From: Rotaria macrura
Taxonomy: Eukaryota > Rotifera > Eurotatoria > Philodinida > Philodinidae
Assembly (NCBI GenBank): GCA_900239685.1
Contig: OENT01000562.1
Location: 1-64,000, forward strand
Reading direction: 5' to 3'
Length of the DNA stretch: 64,000 bases
The notes beneath the pieces are model-generated. The model was not told the DNA's origin. It saw nothing but the letters and a program-made list of their open reading frames with translations, and did no database searches. Positions 12,588 through 24,269 of the stretch are shown here, piece after piece. Made by a program: the position numbers and the translations under genes. The number at the start of each line of letters is the position of its first letter. Positions within the stretch are counted from its first letter, which is position 1.

Positions 12588-15500
12588 CTACCAAACGATG
12601 CACTTGTCTTTTCGACTGTTTCCTTGACCTTGTGAACAACCAAATGCTCGATCGAATTGGTCGAAATTTGATGTTGGACCAATTACTCTGTATATGGCAA
12701 GCAAGTTAATCCTCGCCAAGCTCATCGTGAGATAAAACATACCTGAATTGACCTAATGAGTGAACATCTGTTCGAACCCTATTAATTGCAGCAGGATCGG
12801 TCATCTTAATACACCAATTGTGAGCATAGTTGATGAAGAACATCTGTTCGGCAGAATATTTCTGGAGCCCAGGTAATCTTTTATCCACATTAACATTTTT
12901 TTCTACCCATTTTTGATAGGCCTGAAATGAGTTATAGTTTTATGTTTTTCAAATATCATGATAGATTGTGGAATTTCTCTCTATTCATACGAATATACTT
13001 ACGAAAAATGCTTCTCTAATGCCACCATTGTCAGCAATATCTTCTCCTTGCGTTAGATCTCCATCTGCCTGATGAATGATAAAATAAAAACAATCAAAAC
13101 TCAATGAAAATAATCTTAAAATCGACTACTGACTTTCATATTGATCTGTGTTACTGTATAGTTGCTGTATTGACCGATAATACATGCTTTACGTTCGTTG
13201 AACGTTTTAATCGTTTCATCTGTCCACCATGGAATTCGGTTCCCATCTTTGTCAAATTGTCGACCCGTATCATCGAATCCATGAGTAATTTCGTGTCCTA
13301 TCACAGCTCCAATACCTAAATTAGTGTATTTCATATTAACGACTTATATCAAGTTTTCTAATTAATATGTGACTGAATCAATTCAATTTGATCCTTCAAT
13401 TAAATAAATGACTCGTTTTTATCATCAACGTCTTTTCAATAGGCATTCAAATTGTAATAAAACAAAATCTATGTGCCATAAATACTTGACAAAGTCAAGT
13501 TATTACATATGTCAGAAAAGAAAGCTCAGATTTCATTTATCGTTAACCTCTGGAATTGTTATACTTACCACCATAATTAAGATATCTAGAGAATGAATAA
13601 ATTGAAAAAAAGATTGGCTCAATTACAAGAGAATGGAATGAGAAAAGTTACTTGGGTGCATCTTTATTAAAGAATGGCATTTGTAAAATACCAGCCGGGA
13701 AGCCTAGAGAATAAAACATATTCATACTTATGTTAAGGTAAAATGAACATGAAAGATACATGAGCATACTTATTCGATTTTTCGATGGATCATAGAAAGC
13801 ATTTACAACAGTGGGTGCAGAATAGCTACCCCATTCATCTTTGTCGACAGGTTTTCGCAACGTTTGAAAATTTATTTTGGTATTTACTTCAAGTATTTTG
13901 AAAAAGTTGTTCATATAGGACGAATCGAAGTTGTACTGCATAAAAACAGACACAGGTTATGAAAGAGAAGCTCGTATTTCTATTATAAACATTGTTAGAA
14001 CGATGGTTGTCGAATCAATAAAGATTTTACATTCGCTACGAAAACTTTTCCTGGATAAATTGTTCACTACTCCGTAGCAGAATCGTAGGAAAACAATTTT
14101 AACTATCACTACTATTCAACATTCATTAGATGCCTTACCTCGGCATAGTCTTTGTCGAGTTTTGTATTATTATCACTGCCTAAATAGTCTGGATAACCGA
14201 TATGTTGATCGATGCTATTGGCCTATATTCTCATAATTCCATTTTGTTATTCATCGCTATTCTATATTTACCTTCTCGATAGCTTTTACTTTGGATTCAT
14301 TATCCATCCATGTTGATTGACTGAGCATGTCAATGAATGTCTCGCGAATGTTGCTTATCATTTCAAGAGACTTAAAAACAGTACGAGAACTTCAATAAAT
14401 ACGACACATGTACATCCAAAACAAACCTCATTCCGAGCATTTTCATCAAAGTATTTTTTTATGTATAGTTTTGAGACGGCAAAGCCCATAATATCATTGA
14501 CTAAATTGCCACATAATACTGCGCGTGGCCGTTCGGCATTTGTACCGCGAAATACTCGATCAAATCGTTGTCTGATGATTCGAATGTTTTGCGGCATATC
14601 CATAGTTCGACTTATAATGAAAAGTCCGACCATGTAATTCTGTATAGTACGTGGCGAAGTTTGCTGAAGAATTAATGAAACATTATTTAAATACTCGAGT
14701 TCACTAACGACTACAGCATCCGTATCTTGTAGAGTAACATTGCCAAGTAAATAAGAACGACGAAGAAAATCAGTAATATCAAACTATACGAGACAGCAGA
14801 ATGTTATGCAAAGAAAATAGAAAAATGAAACTGACCGGAGCATGAAATACCGACGATAGTTTACTGAGTGTAGTTCGAACAGTTTCATTGTAACGTTCTC
14901 GTATTTCATCATTTGTCCAATGATGCTACGTAGAAAAAGTGAATAGCAACTATTGAATGAAAGAAGATATTATGGTTACTTTTGAAATACTTTTCTCGAA
15001 TTCAAATATATCATTGACGTCCTTATCAATCGATGAGGTATCACCTCCTAATGCTGAAGCTAACTCGCGAATAAGTTGGCGGTAAGCCATTGTGACATTT
15101 GTCTCATTCACGTAGTATTGCTTCTGTCCCAATCCAAGACTACTTTGTCCGACCTACAATTGATAAGAAGCTGTGTTTGATCATTTAGATGAAATTATAA
15201 TCGAAACCCTAGAGACTACAAACGAAATGGACTCCCTCATGCACGAAATAAATAGCTGGTATCAATTGTGTTTCATTAGCTTTCTTTCTTGATGAGTTGT
15301 AGAATTTTTTTAGCGAAAAGGGAGAATGTCATTGATACTATTGGACCAGTGGATTTATGCATACATATAACGTTTTTACACACGTACTTCAATAGTATGT
15401 ATTGTCGAGTCTTCTTCATCGACTGCTGTGTCTAGTCGATAGATAAATCTATAACCATATTTTCGCAATTGTAAGAAGAGATTCGGCAGATCAAATGTTG

Positions 15501-16422
15501 CACTATTCCACGATGAACCTTCAAGAATGGGCCAACCACCAAATTCTGTTTTGGCTATCGAAAGAATAGTATCAACTGCATTGTTCTCGATTTCTTTTTC
15601 ATCTATACAGGATTTATACAACAGTCGAGCGTTAACAACGGCTTTGGGCTCGTTAGCATTACTAGCAGACGGCGAGGAGAGAAGATCTATAATTTCAATA
15701 GAGAAAATATTCTAGACAAATTCTATCAATATTTACCAACAATATTATAATCCAATTGGTTTCGCAATACATTGAAAATATTTTGTGCGCTGGCTATAAT
15801 ACATAAGTATACAAAAACTGACAAGTACATTCAGCAAACAGTTCTATCTCACCATCGTCTGGAATTCTCGTATTTTTTATCCATGTTCCACATGAAAACT
15901 GAAAAAAGTCTTCACATGGTTCGACTGTTTCGTCGATACTTTCAATTATATAATTAGCTAAAAGTAGACGTTCATATTACCTTGATTGACTTAGACATTT
16001 ATCTGTACCTGCTTTGACACAGTATGGAGTCAAGCAGACATCTTAATAGTATAAAACAATAATAGGATCAGAGTTTTTGAAAAATAAAAAAAAGAGTACC
16101 ATTATTGGTTTCTGTGGCCGGTAAGGCTCTTTTAACGATTGAGACTGTTGTTGTTGTTTTCTTGGCTTTCTCAACACCGTAAAGTGCAGTAAATACAATT
16201 GTAGAAATGACGAAAATTCCAACGAGAAAACCGAGCAGTCTGATAGGCGTTATGAATCGAGAGCCATTACTTAACAACTGGCTACAAAGGATTAAATTTA
16301 AATGAACTTAATTTTTTCTATCTGCCCTTTTCAGATAAATTTCTATCGGAAATATGGAAATAGAGAGAATATATATACGTTTACCTTCTGGCTTCCAAAG
16401 AACTTGGATCTATCGTTCTCAT
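12588..16422 (-). CDS. Neprilysin-family (M13) zinc endopeptidase, type II membrane protein
   Basis: Eighteen exons join in frame to 759 aa. They run 16385-16422, 16100-16281, 16009-16041, 15853-15957, 15737-15793, 15388-15686, 14980-15153, 14836-14925, 14427-14783, 14272-14370, 14139-14222, 13770-13935, 13652-13703, 13569-13585, 13134-13315, 13003-13068, 12743-12921 and 12588-12687. A short cytoplasmic N-terminus is followed by a membrane helix at about 26-47. The ectodomain starts with the family Cys motif CLTPYC and [23 protein letters not shown] (592-600) supplies the zinc-binding and catalytic residues, and EDIAD (E654, D658) gives the third ligand. The chain ends in CIVW, matching the family's CxxW end. 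Length and domain order match animal neprilysin/ECE. M13 ectopeptidases cleave small extracellular peptides. The gene appears intact. Which family member it is cannot be decided from the sequence alone. Confidence 0.93.
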
Positions 16423-17150
16423 TTCAGGTAAAAGCGTTCAGATAAATTAACCTGTGTTTGAAATTCGACCTAAAAGCACAAAAGTAGACGATGTAAGTGT
16501 TCTATGGTAGGTTGAAAAAATCGTTCAAATAATCTTCAGTAGACGTTTCAAAAAAGTAAACCAACTGTCATAAAAGGATGGTTTCAGCGAAATTCGACTC
16601 ATCTATTTCCTTCATGTAATATTTATCAACTCAACTTTTCCCATCAAGTGAGTGATGCAAGAAGGTAAGTTAACACGTGGATCTTCAGATTTGTGAATCT
16701 TTCATATATCAAAGCTAAAAGAGCTATTCACTTGACTCCACGTGTTACGAACTTATACATTATATGTGAAGGCTTCAAATAACAGCAATTCTACTGCAAT
16801 CACGTATAGAAATATAATTAAAAATCCATATAGATACGAGTATTGATATGGAGCTTATGCAGTGCATTAAATTAGTCAATGATATCAGTCTGGGCAACAT
16901 CATCACTATTGCTAATTCAAGAATATGTAGATGGTTGAATAGCTAGGTGAGAGTGAATTAAGCCCCCCCCCCCCCCCCCACCCCCACCCCCTCAGCAATC
17001 GTTTTTCGTTATTCGTCAGACGATTTGGCTAAAATTTTCAAGGAATATGTCTTTTGGGTTAACTTAGTTTCTTGCAAAGTTTTGACTCTTAAAGTGTTTG
17101 CTTTAGGGAGCTATTGAAATATTAGTGCTCAAAATGGTGGTCCTTGTATG
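16423..17150. other. Upstream region of the neprilysin gene with a C-run
   Basis: No gene is seen. A run of 17 C at 16963-16979 continues as C/A-rich sequence to about 16991. The first 200 bases upstream of 16422 probably hold the promoter or 5' UTR of the neprilysin gene; no core motif is clear. Confidence 0.4.
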
Positions 17151-17455
17151 GTACCGATTTCTCGGACTCCCCAAGAGGTAGAGAGCTACCGTTTGTTTTA
17201 ACTAATAGAGAAGATCTATGTCTAAAAATGTATATAGCGTTTTTTTCGAAATTCGATTTTGTTCGGATTCCCAAGACATTTTCCCACAATATCTCGAAAT
17301 TTAGCGCTTTTTGACATCGGTGTTATCCAGTTATCTCGACAAATGAAATTGAATTTCGAAAAAACCGCTATATACATTTTTAGACATAGGTTTCTTCTTT
17401 TATTTAAAAAAAGCAGCAGCTCGCTACCTCTTCTACAGTCTGAGAAATCGGTACC
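17151..17455. repeat. Foldback element, ~110-bp diverged arms
   Basis: The left arm (17151 to about 17255) begins GTACCGATTTCTC. It is mirrored by a right arm (about 17347-17455) ending GAGAAATCGGTAC. The inner parts also pair, including TCTAAAAATGTATATAGCG against CGCTATATACATTTTTAGA. The central spacer is about 90 bp. The arms differ by indels and substitutions, so the insertion is old. There is no transposase, so this looks like a non-autonomous MITE/foldback element. Confidence 0.75.
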
Positions 17456-18967
17456 GAGAGCTCCAAAAAAGTGATTTGAGAAAACGAATAAACAAGTTTA
17501 TGAGATGTGTAAATGGGTATGAATGTGACAAAAGTAGTCATTGTTATATATACTTGAAATCGGCGTGACTCTCATGACTCCTATCGTGCAATTTCGTCTA
17601 GGATACAGGACTCTAAGCAGAAACGACTATGCTGATGATAGAGATGGTGCTGAGAATTTGATATTACCCTTACTAGAGTAGTTTCAATTTGACCGATTTT
17701 CATCAAAACATGATTTTAGATCAAAGCATTACAATAATTATGTATTTAACTGCTGAGAAAGGATCATCATCAGCATCTAGAAAGAACTAATCGATAAACA
17801 GTGGAATGCTGATATTTTTCTCTTTCTATCTCAGAAAGTACCCTCAGACCGTGCCCATTGAATGCGCAATCAAAAATAACCTATGCTTGTATGGAATGAG
17901 CAACTCTAAATGTAAATTAGCATTGAAAATCGCTCAAAACCTCTCTTTTTGTAGAAAAGAGTTACACAAATCTGACTCGGAAAACCCGCCATATTGCTCT
18001 AATTAATAAAAAAATAACAGAAATTATATGCACTTGTCATAAGCAACTGTTTACAAGCATGTTGACCACTGTCGCATCCCTGTAACTAAGAGAAATTGCT
18101 GGAAAACTCTTATATTTCTACTAGTGCTCCAGAAAACTGCTATTTTTACAGCCATAAACCACTCAAAGCGCAATAAATCGCACATAATCTGAAAGAGGAC
18201 AGTTTGGGCTTTCACAATATGTGCTTATCTCTAAATCGACTTTTCAGAAAAAATTCAATTTTCTGAGGGGAGGGGGCCCTTTAAAGAAGTTATAGACGCC
18301 CAGTCGTTGGATCAGATAAACCGTTGACGAGAAGATTGAACCTTTGTCCACCAATGCTTTCCGTAATCTTCGCATTCTTAAGAAAATATCAATGTAGTGG
18401 GAAGTTATAAAAGTAAAAGATTTAAATAAAAACTCAAGTTTTCTTACTTCTAATTCTAATTATCGGTCATAGCCGATGAAATCACATTGATACTGTGCGG
18501 ACAGTGTACTGATTAAGAGCTGATAAAGCAATGTAAATGAACTACCTGATCATTAATCACTTGTTGTAGTAAAATTTTTAAAAAGCTGAACGTCTTCCAG
18601 TGTATAATTACTGAATAATGCTTCTAATGGATCTACACAACTCATACGCACTACCTTGAGTTGATCAATATAACCAATTGACTGGTTTATGTTAGAAATA
18701 TTATAAAAGCACGAACAATATTCAAAATTCAAGCTATCAATTTAGATGGAATCATTGAATGCACGTATCGTTACTGTTTGGAGAGCTTGGCATCAACTCG
18801 AAATGACTTCATTTATAACATCAACATCATTAGAAACAAATTTATGCGGCTAATTACCTACAATATGTTGCTCTCTGCAATCATCAACAAAACAGTCTCA
18901 GAAGAACAATAATATTCTCTTGTCAAGAAAGACTTACGAAATTTTCAACCAGTTTTTTCAATGTATA
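17456..18967. other. Gene-free stretch
   Basis: No coding signal is seen. There is a short purine-rich patch near 18265 and otherwise AT-rich unique sequence leading into the palindrome. Confidence 0.4.
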
Positions 18968-19534
18968 TAAGGTGCCGCTAATGCAAAGTTTTAGTGGATT
19001 CGTTTTTTTGATAAAATACACATATTCTTATTCTTCATCTGACGCTGATTACGAATATCACCTTCTTTTTTCGATTAATTGAAGTCTTCATAGAGAAAAA
19101 TGGAAAATACTGAGAGACACCAAAAAACCGAAAAAATGCTGCCTTGCAAAAAAACGATTGTATCACCAATCCACTGCACTTTTTTGCACTCGCCGATACG
19201 ATATTCGAATTCCTTGCATGAAATTAGTTATAGCCATGTGGTTTAAAATTNAATTTTAAACCACATGGCTATAACTAATTTCATGCAAGGAATTCGAATA
19301 TCGTATCGGCGAGTGCAAAAAAGTGCAGTGGATTGGTGATACAATCGTTTTTTTGCAAGGCAGCATTTTTTCGGTTTTTTGGTGTCTCTCAGTATTTTCC
19401 ATTTTTCTCTATGAAGACTTCAATTAATCGAAAAAAGAAGGTGATATTCGTAATCAGCGTCAGATGAAGAATAAGAATATGTGTATTTTATCAAAAAAAC
19501 GAATCCACTAAAACTTTGCATTAGCGGCACCTTA
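18968..19534. repeat. Perfect 283-bp-arm palindrome centred on one N
   Basis: Bases 18968-19250 read as the exact reverse complement of 19252-19534; I found no mismatch by eye. The only base between the arms is an N at 19251. There is no spacer and no coding content. Absence of divergence means a very recent event or an assembly/library foldback artefact. The N at the exact dyad axis favours a polymerase or assembly problem at a hairpin tip, but does not exclude a real palindrome. Confidence 0.95.
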
Positions 19535-21630
19535 CTAAAACGGTAGCATAAATGGGATGCCAAAAACTGAAACTATTCACATACCTTTTTTATTATCATA
19601 AGGAGAGGTGATATTTAACTTTAACTTAAGTAGTTCTAATTTTTATTTCAATCTATCAGTGAATGTCAAGGCATTTTATTTTCTTTGTTTATGCGATTTA
19701 TATAATCCCTATACAAATACAAAATGACAAGCCAGAAAATACATGATTTGTTTTTGTATAGCATAGGATGTGATTGGACAAAAGCGACTTGTTGATTCTT
19801 TAACATTTGAGTTAAATTCAAAAATCTCAATCACCAAAAAAATAGATTTGTTCTATGGATAACGAATTATCGTAATTATAGTTTTGATTTATTGTTTCTA
19901 TAATAGTTCTTAGCATGCTCTACGAAAGTAACCTACGCACATTTACTTCCATCCATATACCACGTTCGAAATCTCATTTTCTACGAATACAGACTTTAGT
20001 AAGATTATCGAATCATCTTAACGATGTGGGTATTAATGTATGTCGAACTGAACTATGATTTTATATTACTATCTGCAAGTATTGCTGAAGATTAAAATGA
20101 GATTATAGTCAAATACTACTTATTGTATAGCATTAAAATTTTGAGAAATGAAATTTACTGAAGATGTATAAGTAAGAAGAAGAAGAAAAACATTATCTCG
20201 ATTCTTCTAGATGGCATTTGAATAGCAGAGCTCATAATGATTCAAAATTGCACTAATGAAGACTCCATGAAAGGAAACTATCACTCGCAGTACAATCTTT
20301 CGTCTGCCAATGTTCTCTCATCACTGCAGCACTTTATGAAGCCATGAATTTCAATCTCTCATTTTGTTCCATATTCACTTTTGACTATCTGATCGTTCCG
20401 TGGCTTATAATATCACTTGTAATTTCACAGACCTTCTTTAACTATCAAATATCCTTAGATTACTATGGCAATAAAATGTATGCTGAATGCTAAAAGTGCA
20501 CATTGCATTTGACCTTAGGAATTTTTTGAAATAAATTTTGAGTACTGAAGCATGTGTACTATCTGAAGAACTCAAATGTAATAGTGATTTTCAATCAAGT
20601 TAATGTTTCTGTAGAAAAAGAATGCATTAAGCATGATAAGTTTATATTCAAATTTTGAATAGTTCGAATAGTTGGATGTGAGTAGATGGGTCTCCTCTGT
20701 CTTATAATCACCTCTACATCTACACTTACACCCATACACTAATATGATTTTATAAACTACATAGAACGAAGGGCGTAAATGTGGATGCTGATTACGTATC
20801 GACCTTCTTATCAAGCAATGGCAACATCTAGAATCAAGTTCACAACCATACCATCATATTAATCACTTGTATCGTTGATATAGTCCCTTACAACAAGTGC
20901 AACAGACTGACAAAGTGAATTTCCGTTTCTAAATCGTGCCATTCCAGCATAGGGAAAGTGATCCGGAAAAGTTCTAAAAACAGGTCAGAGAGTAAAGAAG
21001 CGACAGCAAAAGATACGTCATCCAGTAACTATTGAACGCAATATGCAACGAGATGTGACCAAAACCCAGTGTGTAACATTGCAATATTTACTGAGAATTC
21101 ATTCTGTGTGAATGTCTGGGGAATAGAAATTTTATGCCTTTTCTTCAAGACACCGTCAACATTAATGAACTATGCGATCGTCCTTTAAAAGAGTTGAGGT
21201 TTTTAAACGTATAAAATTAATTTCGAACATTCATTTAAACATATACATTTTACTCCGATATATTATACAGCTGGAAGATTGCTGCTATAATTTAAAAGTT
21301 GATTGCTGAGGCTTAAATTCTAAAATTTTGTTTTTGAATAAGTCTCTTTTAACGAGAACGAAGTTTGTATACTTTTCATTCATAGAAGAATGGTTTGTCG
21401 CCAATAGATGATCCGCAAAATAAGTAACGATCACTTTAAAGAATTTTTTATTCAGTATAACGTTGAGAATATGACTTTTTCTAGATACATTGTGCATGTA
21501 AATGAGAAAAGTTTGATCTATTCGATAAATGTTAAAGCCATACCTGATGTAGCACATTCATTTGTCACATTGTTGATTTTTAAGGTATTTTTACTCTTTT
21601 CCTCCCATTGCAACTAATAGAGATTCTCCT
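19535..21630. other. Gene-free stretch
   Basis: No frame with convincing coding character is visible on either strand. The region contains one GT/AC-rich hairpin copy, listed separately. Confidence 0.4.
20655..20746. repeat. GT/AC-rich hairpin family, copy 1
   Basis: A GT-rich left part (GGATGTGAGTAGATGGG), a TCTCCTCT centre and an AC-rich right part (CATCTACACTTACACCC) form an imperfect hairpin. The same arrangement recurs at 22.4, 23.2, 29.9 and 30.5 kb. Confidence 0.5.
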
Positions 21631-21992
21631 CAAGCAGACAAACATTTGGAAAAACGCGTTTAAACACTCAATCGGGAATGCCGATTATGAAACACTAACG
21701 ATCATTAAAAAATCCCAAGAAACGCGTTTTTCATGCAGAATTCTCACTTTCGGAGCGTGAAGACGGATAAAAACTCTAGATATGAGCGTTAAAACGCACA
21801 ATTATTCGACAAATTGAAAGCCAATGCGTTTAAACCATCAGAATTATAGTTTTTATCCGTTTTCACGCTCCGAAAGTGAAAATTATGCATAAAAAACGCG
21901 TTTCTTGCGTTTTTTTAATGAGCGTTAGTCAATCACAATCGGCGTTCCCAATTGAGTGTTTAAACGCGTTTTTCTAAATGTTTGTCTGCTTG
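21631..21992. repeat. MITE-like element with long terminal inverted repeats
   Basis: The element starts CAAGCAGACAAACATTT and ends with its near-perfect reverse complement. The inverted arms extend about 140 bp on each side (roughly 21631-21775 and 21850-21992) at about 85-90% identity, and each arm contains repeated AACGCGTTT motifs. There is no coding capacity and no obvious target-site duplication. The arm design fits a non-autonomous DNA transposon. Confidence 0.8.
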
Positions 21993-22383
21993 GGTCTACA
22001 ACTACCACTAAACTATAACCATTGCTATTGGAAATAGCAGGCCAAATGCCGAAATATGCCAATGGAATTTTTACGGAGCGTTTAACATTTAAAATGCAAC
22101 TAATTCCATAACCAATGACTACCCATGTTGCACGCTTCTTCTCGCAGTACCATAGGTATAGTACAGATAGTACCGATGTCTTTCGGTTTCATCTACCAAT
22201 AATTATACAGAGAATTTCCTGCTCAAATTCGAATTTCTTATTACGAAGAATTCAAATTTATGAAGAAAAAAGAATTTCATAAAATATTGTAGTACTACAA
22301 TCTTTTCAGCACAATCTACAATAAAAAATTTGTCTCAGAATTGCAGTTGATTTTGGCTCTGTAACAAAAACAGGCAGTTCATA

Positions 22384-22533
22384 TGGATTGGGTGTGGGTG
22401 TGAGCGTGAGTTTGTGTGTGGCTATGAGATATACTTGAAGGTGTGAATTTTCCGGTTGGCTTGTAAGTGAGTGTGAGTGTTGCTAAAAAGAAGCAACACA
22501 CCTACATTTACACCCACACCCATCTGAGAAAAC
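22384..22533. repeat. GT/AC-rich hairpin family, copy 2 (clearest)
   Basis: Outer arms GGGTGTGGGTGTGAG (from about 22390) and TTACACCCACACCC (to about 22523) pair. An inner pair, GTGAGTGTTGCT and AGCAACACAC, flanks a 6-base loop. The sequence resembles degenerate TGTGGG telomere-type repeats in both orientations. Confidence 0.6.
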
Positions 22534-23154
22534 CATCCCAATGCAAAAGTAGTGTCAAGGATTGTGGCGTAGTTATCGATGAAAATCAAGTATGTGGTCA
22601 ACTTCGAAAGGATATAAAAGCTTGGTAAAAATCTTCATATCTATCAAAGCTTTTGTATTATTAATTCAAGACGTATAAAAAAATGTTGTAAAGTGTTCAA
22701 AATAAGACAACACGTTTCATTTGATTATAAGTGCTGCTTGAAACCTTTACTACAAATGCTATTAACATTCAACTATCCACACAAGTGGAGGTGAAAGTCG
22801 TACGACTCTGTCGCCGCCGCCATCAAATTCCAGATGATTTAAAGTACCATCTAGCAGCCGCTGCATTAAAAACTCAAGTTCAGCCGCTCCCGTCACCGCT
22901 GATATTTTTACATAACCCTCTCCGGTCAGAGAGTACCAAATGGACACATTTTGAAATTGTTTTATCAAAAACTGTTTCAAACTGGTTTTGAATATCTTTC
23001 TGATATCATGATAATTAAAGGCACCAGTGTCACAATTTACTCAGCCTTCATTCAAGATAAATCCGGTACCGAAGAATCTTTAGCCGTTCTCTCCTTATAG
23101 TAACAATTACAGACTACAACTAAGGCTCAGACGATAAGATTCTTGTTTTTTCTC

Positions 23155-23224
23155 CTCACGTGTGAGTGTCGATGCTCCTAAAAATAACCAACGCACTTAC
23201 ATCCACACCCACACCCACACCCTC
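23155..23224. repeat. GT/AC-rich hairpin family, copy 3
   Basis: TTCTCCTCACGTGTGAGTG on the left is followed by an AC-rich right arm with three near-tandem CACACC units (to 23222). Pairing is imperfect, but the layout matches the other copies. Confidence 0.5.
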
Positions 23225-23449
23225 AAGACTTGATGTCACTTCTGAGACCACGATTTTGTGAACGATTTTTCATCTGATCTTACAAGATCATACAAGATCA
23301 GATGCAGAATCTTGTCAGATCTTAGTATCTGATTGTTTGTCCTGGGAAATACAAATAAAACATTTCATCCTATTGTAACTTTTAAAATCAAACTCACCAT
23401 TCTTATTTCCTCAGCTAGCAAATGATATAACTAGAAATCGAATATTTCA

Positions 23450-24010
23450 TCAAGTAACGGGTAACGTTTCCGTTACCTGCTATCCGGTAACGGTATTGGA
23501 GCAACGGAATCAAAGACTCCTCCAATTATCAGCAAAGTAGATTTTCACGAATAAAAACGAAACTCTAACAAGTTTGAGTAAATCAAGTCGGACTCAGGGA
23601 ATGTGGATCTGATACAGGAATTGTTATTATTTTCATTTTTTTGACTTCTTTTTTAAAATTCTGTCTCGTATTGCAGAAACAGGTTTCGTGGGAAACAGTC
23701 TAATTTCAATGAAACACTTTAAATTTTTGTGGATAGAAACGTTTTTCTCGAAAAATATGAACTGAAAATCGTGAAAATAGGGATTTCACAAATGGATTTC
23801 CCCAGCCTGATATACTTTAGTCGAACTTCGTAGAATTTCATAATTTTTCTTAAAACGTTTTTTGATGCATATTAGAGGAATGGTTCAACTAGTTACTCCA
23901 TTACCCATTAACTGGTAGCGGCNCTTTACCGTAAGCACGTAACTGGTAAAGGACAAGTTACCAGCTACTTGGAAACATAACGACTTGGGAAATAGGGTAA
24001 CTTCGTAACT
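23450..24010. repeat. GTAAC/GTTAC-rich repeat clusters flanking ~380 bp
   Basis: Two clusters, about 23455-23510 and 23890-24010, are dense in GTAACGG/CCGTTAC words in both orientations, for example GGTAACGTTTCCGTTACC. They partly mirror each other across the segment between them. An N at 23923 lies inside the right cluster. The whole may be one degenerate foldback element; the family is unknown. Confidence 0.5.
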
Positions 24011-24231
24011 CTAATTCTACACGAAACATATTTACAAAAAGTTTTGTATACGAAACTCAAAATGGTATTTTACCAAACGTCAGCGGTAACGCAAATTTCA
24101 AAGGGTTCAGGACGAAACATTTTTTATATTTTAAAACTCTATAAAGAATTTTACAAAACCTTGGATATTGCTAAACCTCTTACAGGTTTCGTATGATCCT
24201 ACGGACACTTATATAGTACAGTAGAACTTGA

Positions 24232-24252
24232 CGAAACCTCAGAGGTTTCGTG
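24232..24252. repeat. Short perfect inverted repeat
   Basis: Ten-base arms ACGAAACCTC and GAGGTTTCGT around a single A. Several related ACGAAAC/GTTTCGT words occur between 24020 and 24255. Confidence 0.6.
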
Positions 24253-24269
24253 TGACACCTTATTTTTTT

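Noticed and set aside
13569..13703. Apparent frame break between two neprilysin exons
   Set aside because: Re-reading the donor as CCCAA|GTAACT restores phase 2 and an uninterrupted frame, so the gene is not a pseudogene on this evidence.
13104..14637. Plus-strand frames over the neprilysin exons
   Set aside because: They are antisense shadows of well-supported minus-strand exons.
22731..22991. Opposed 86- and 72-codon frames near 22.8 kb
   Set aside because: Neither has a known motif; they overlap each other on opposite strands within a repeat-rich zone.
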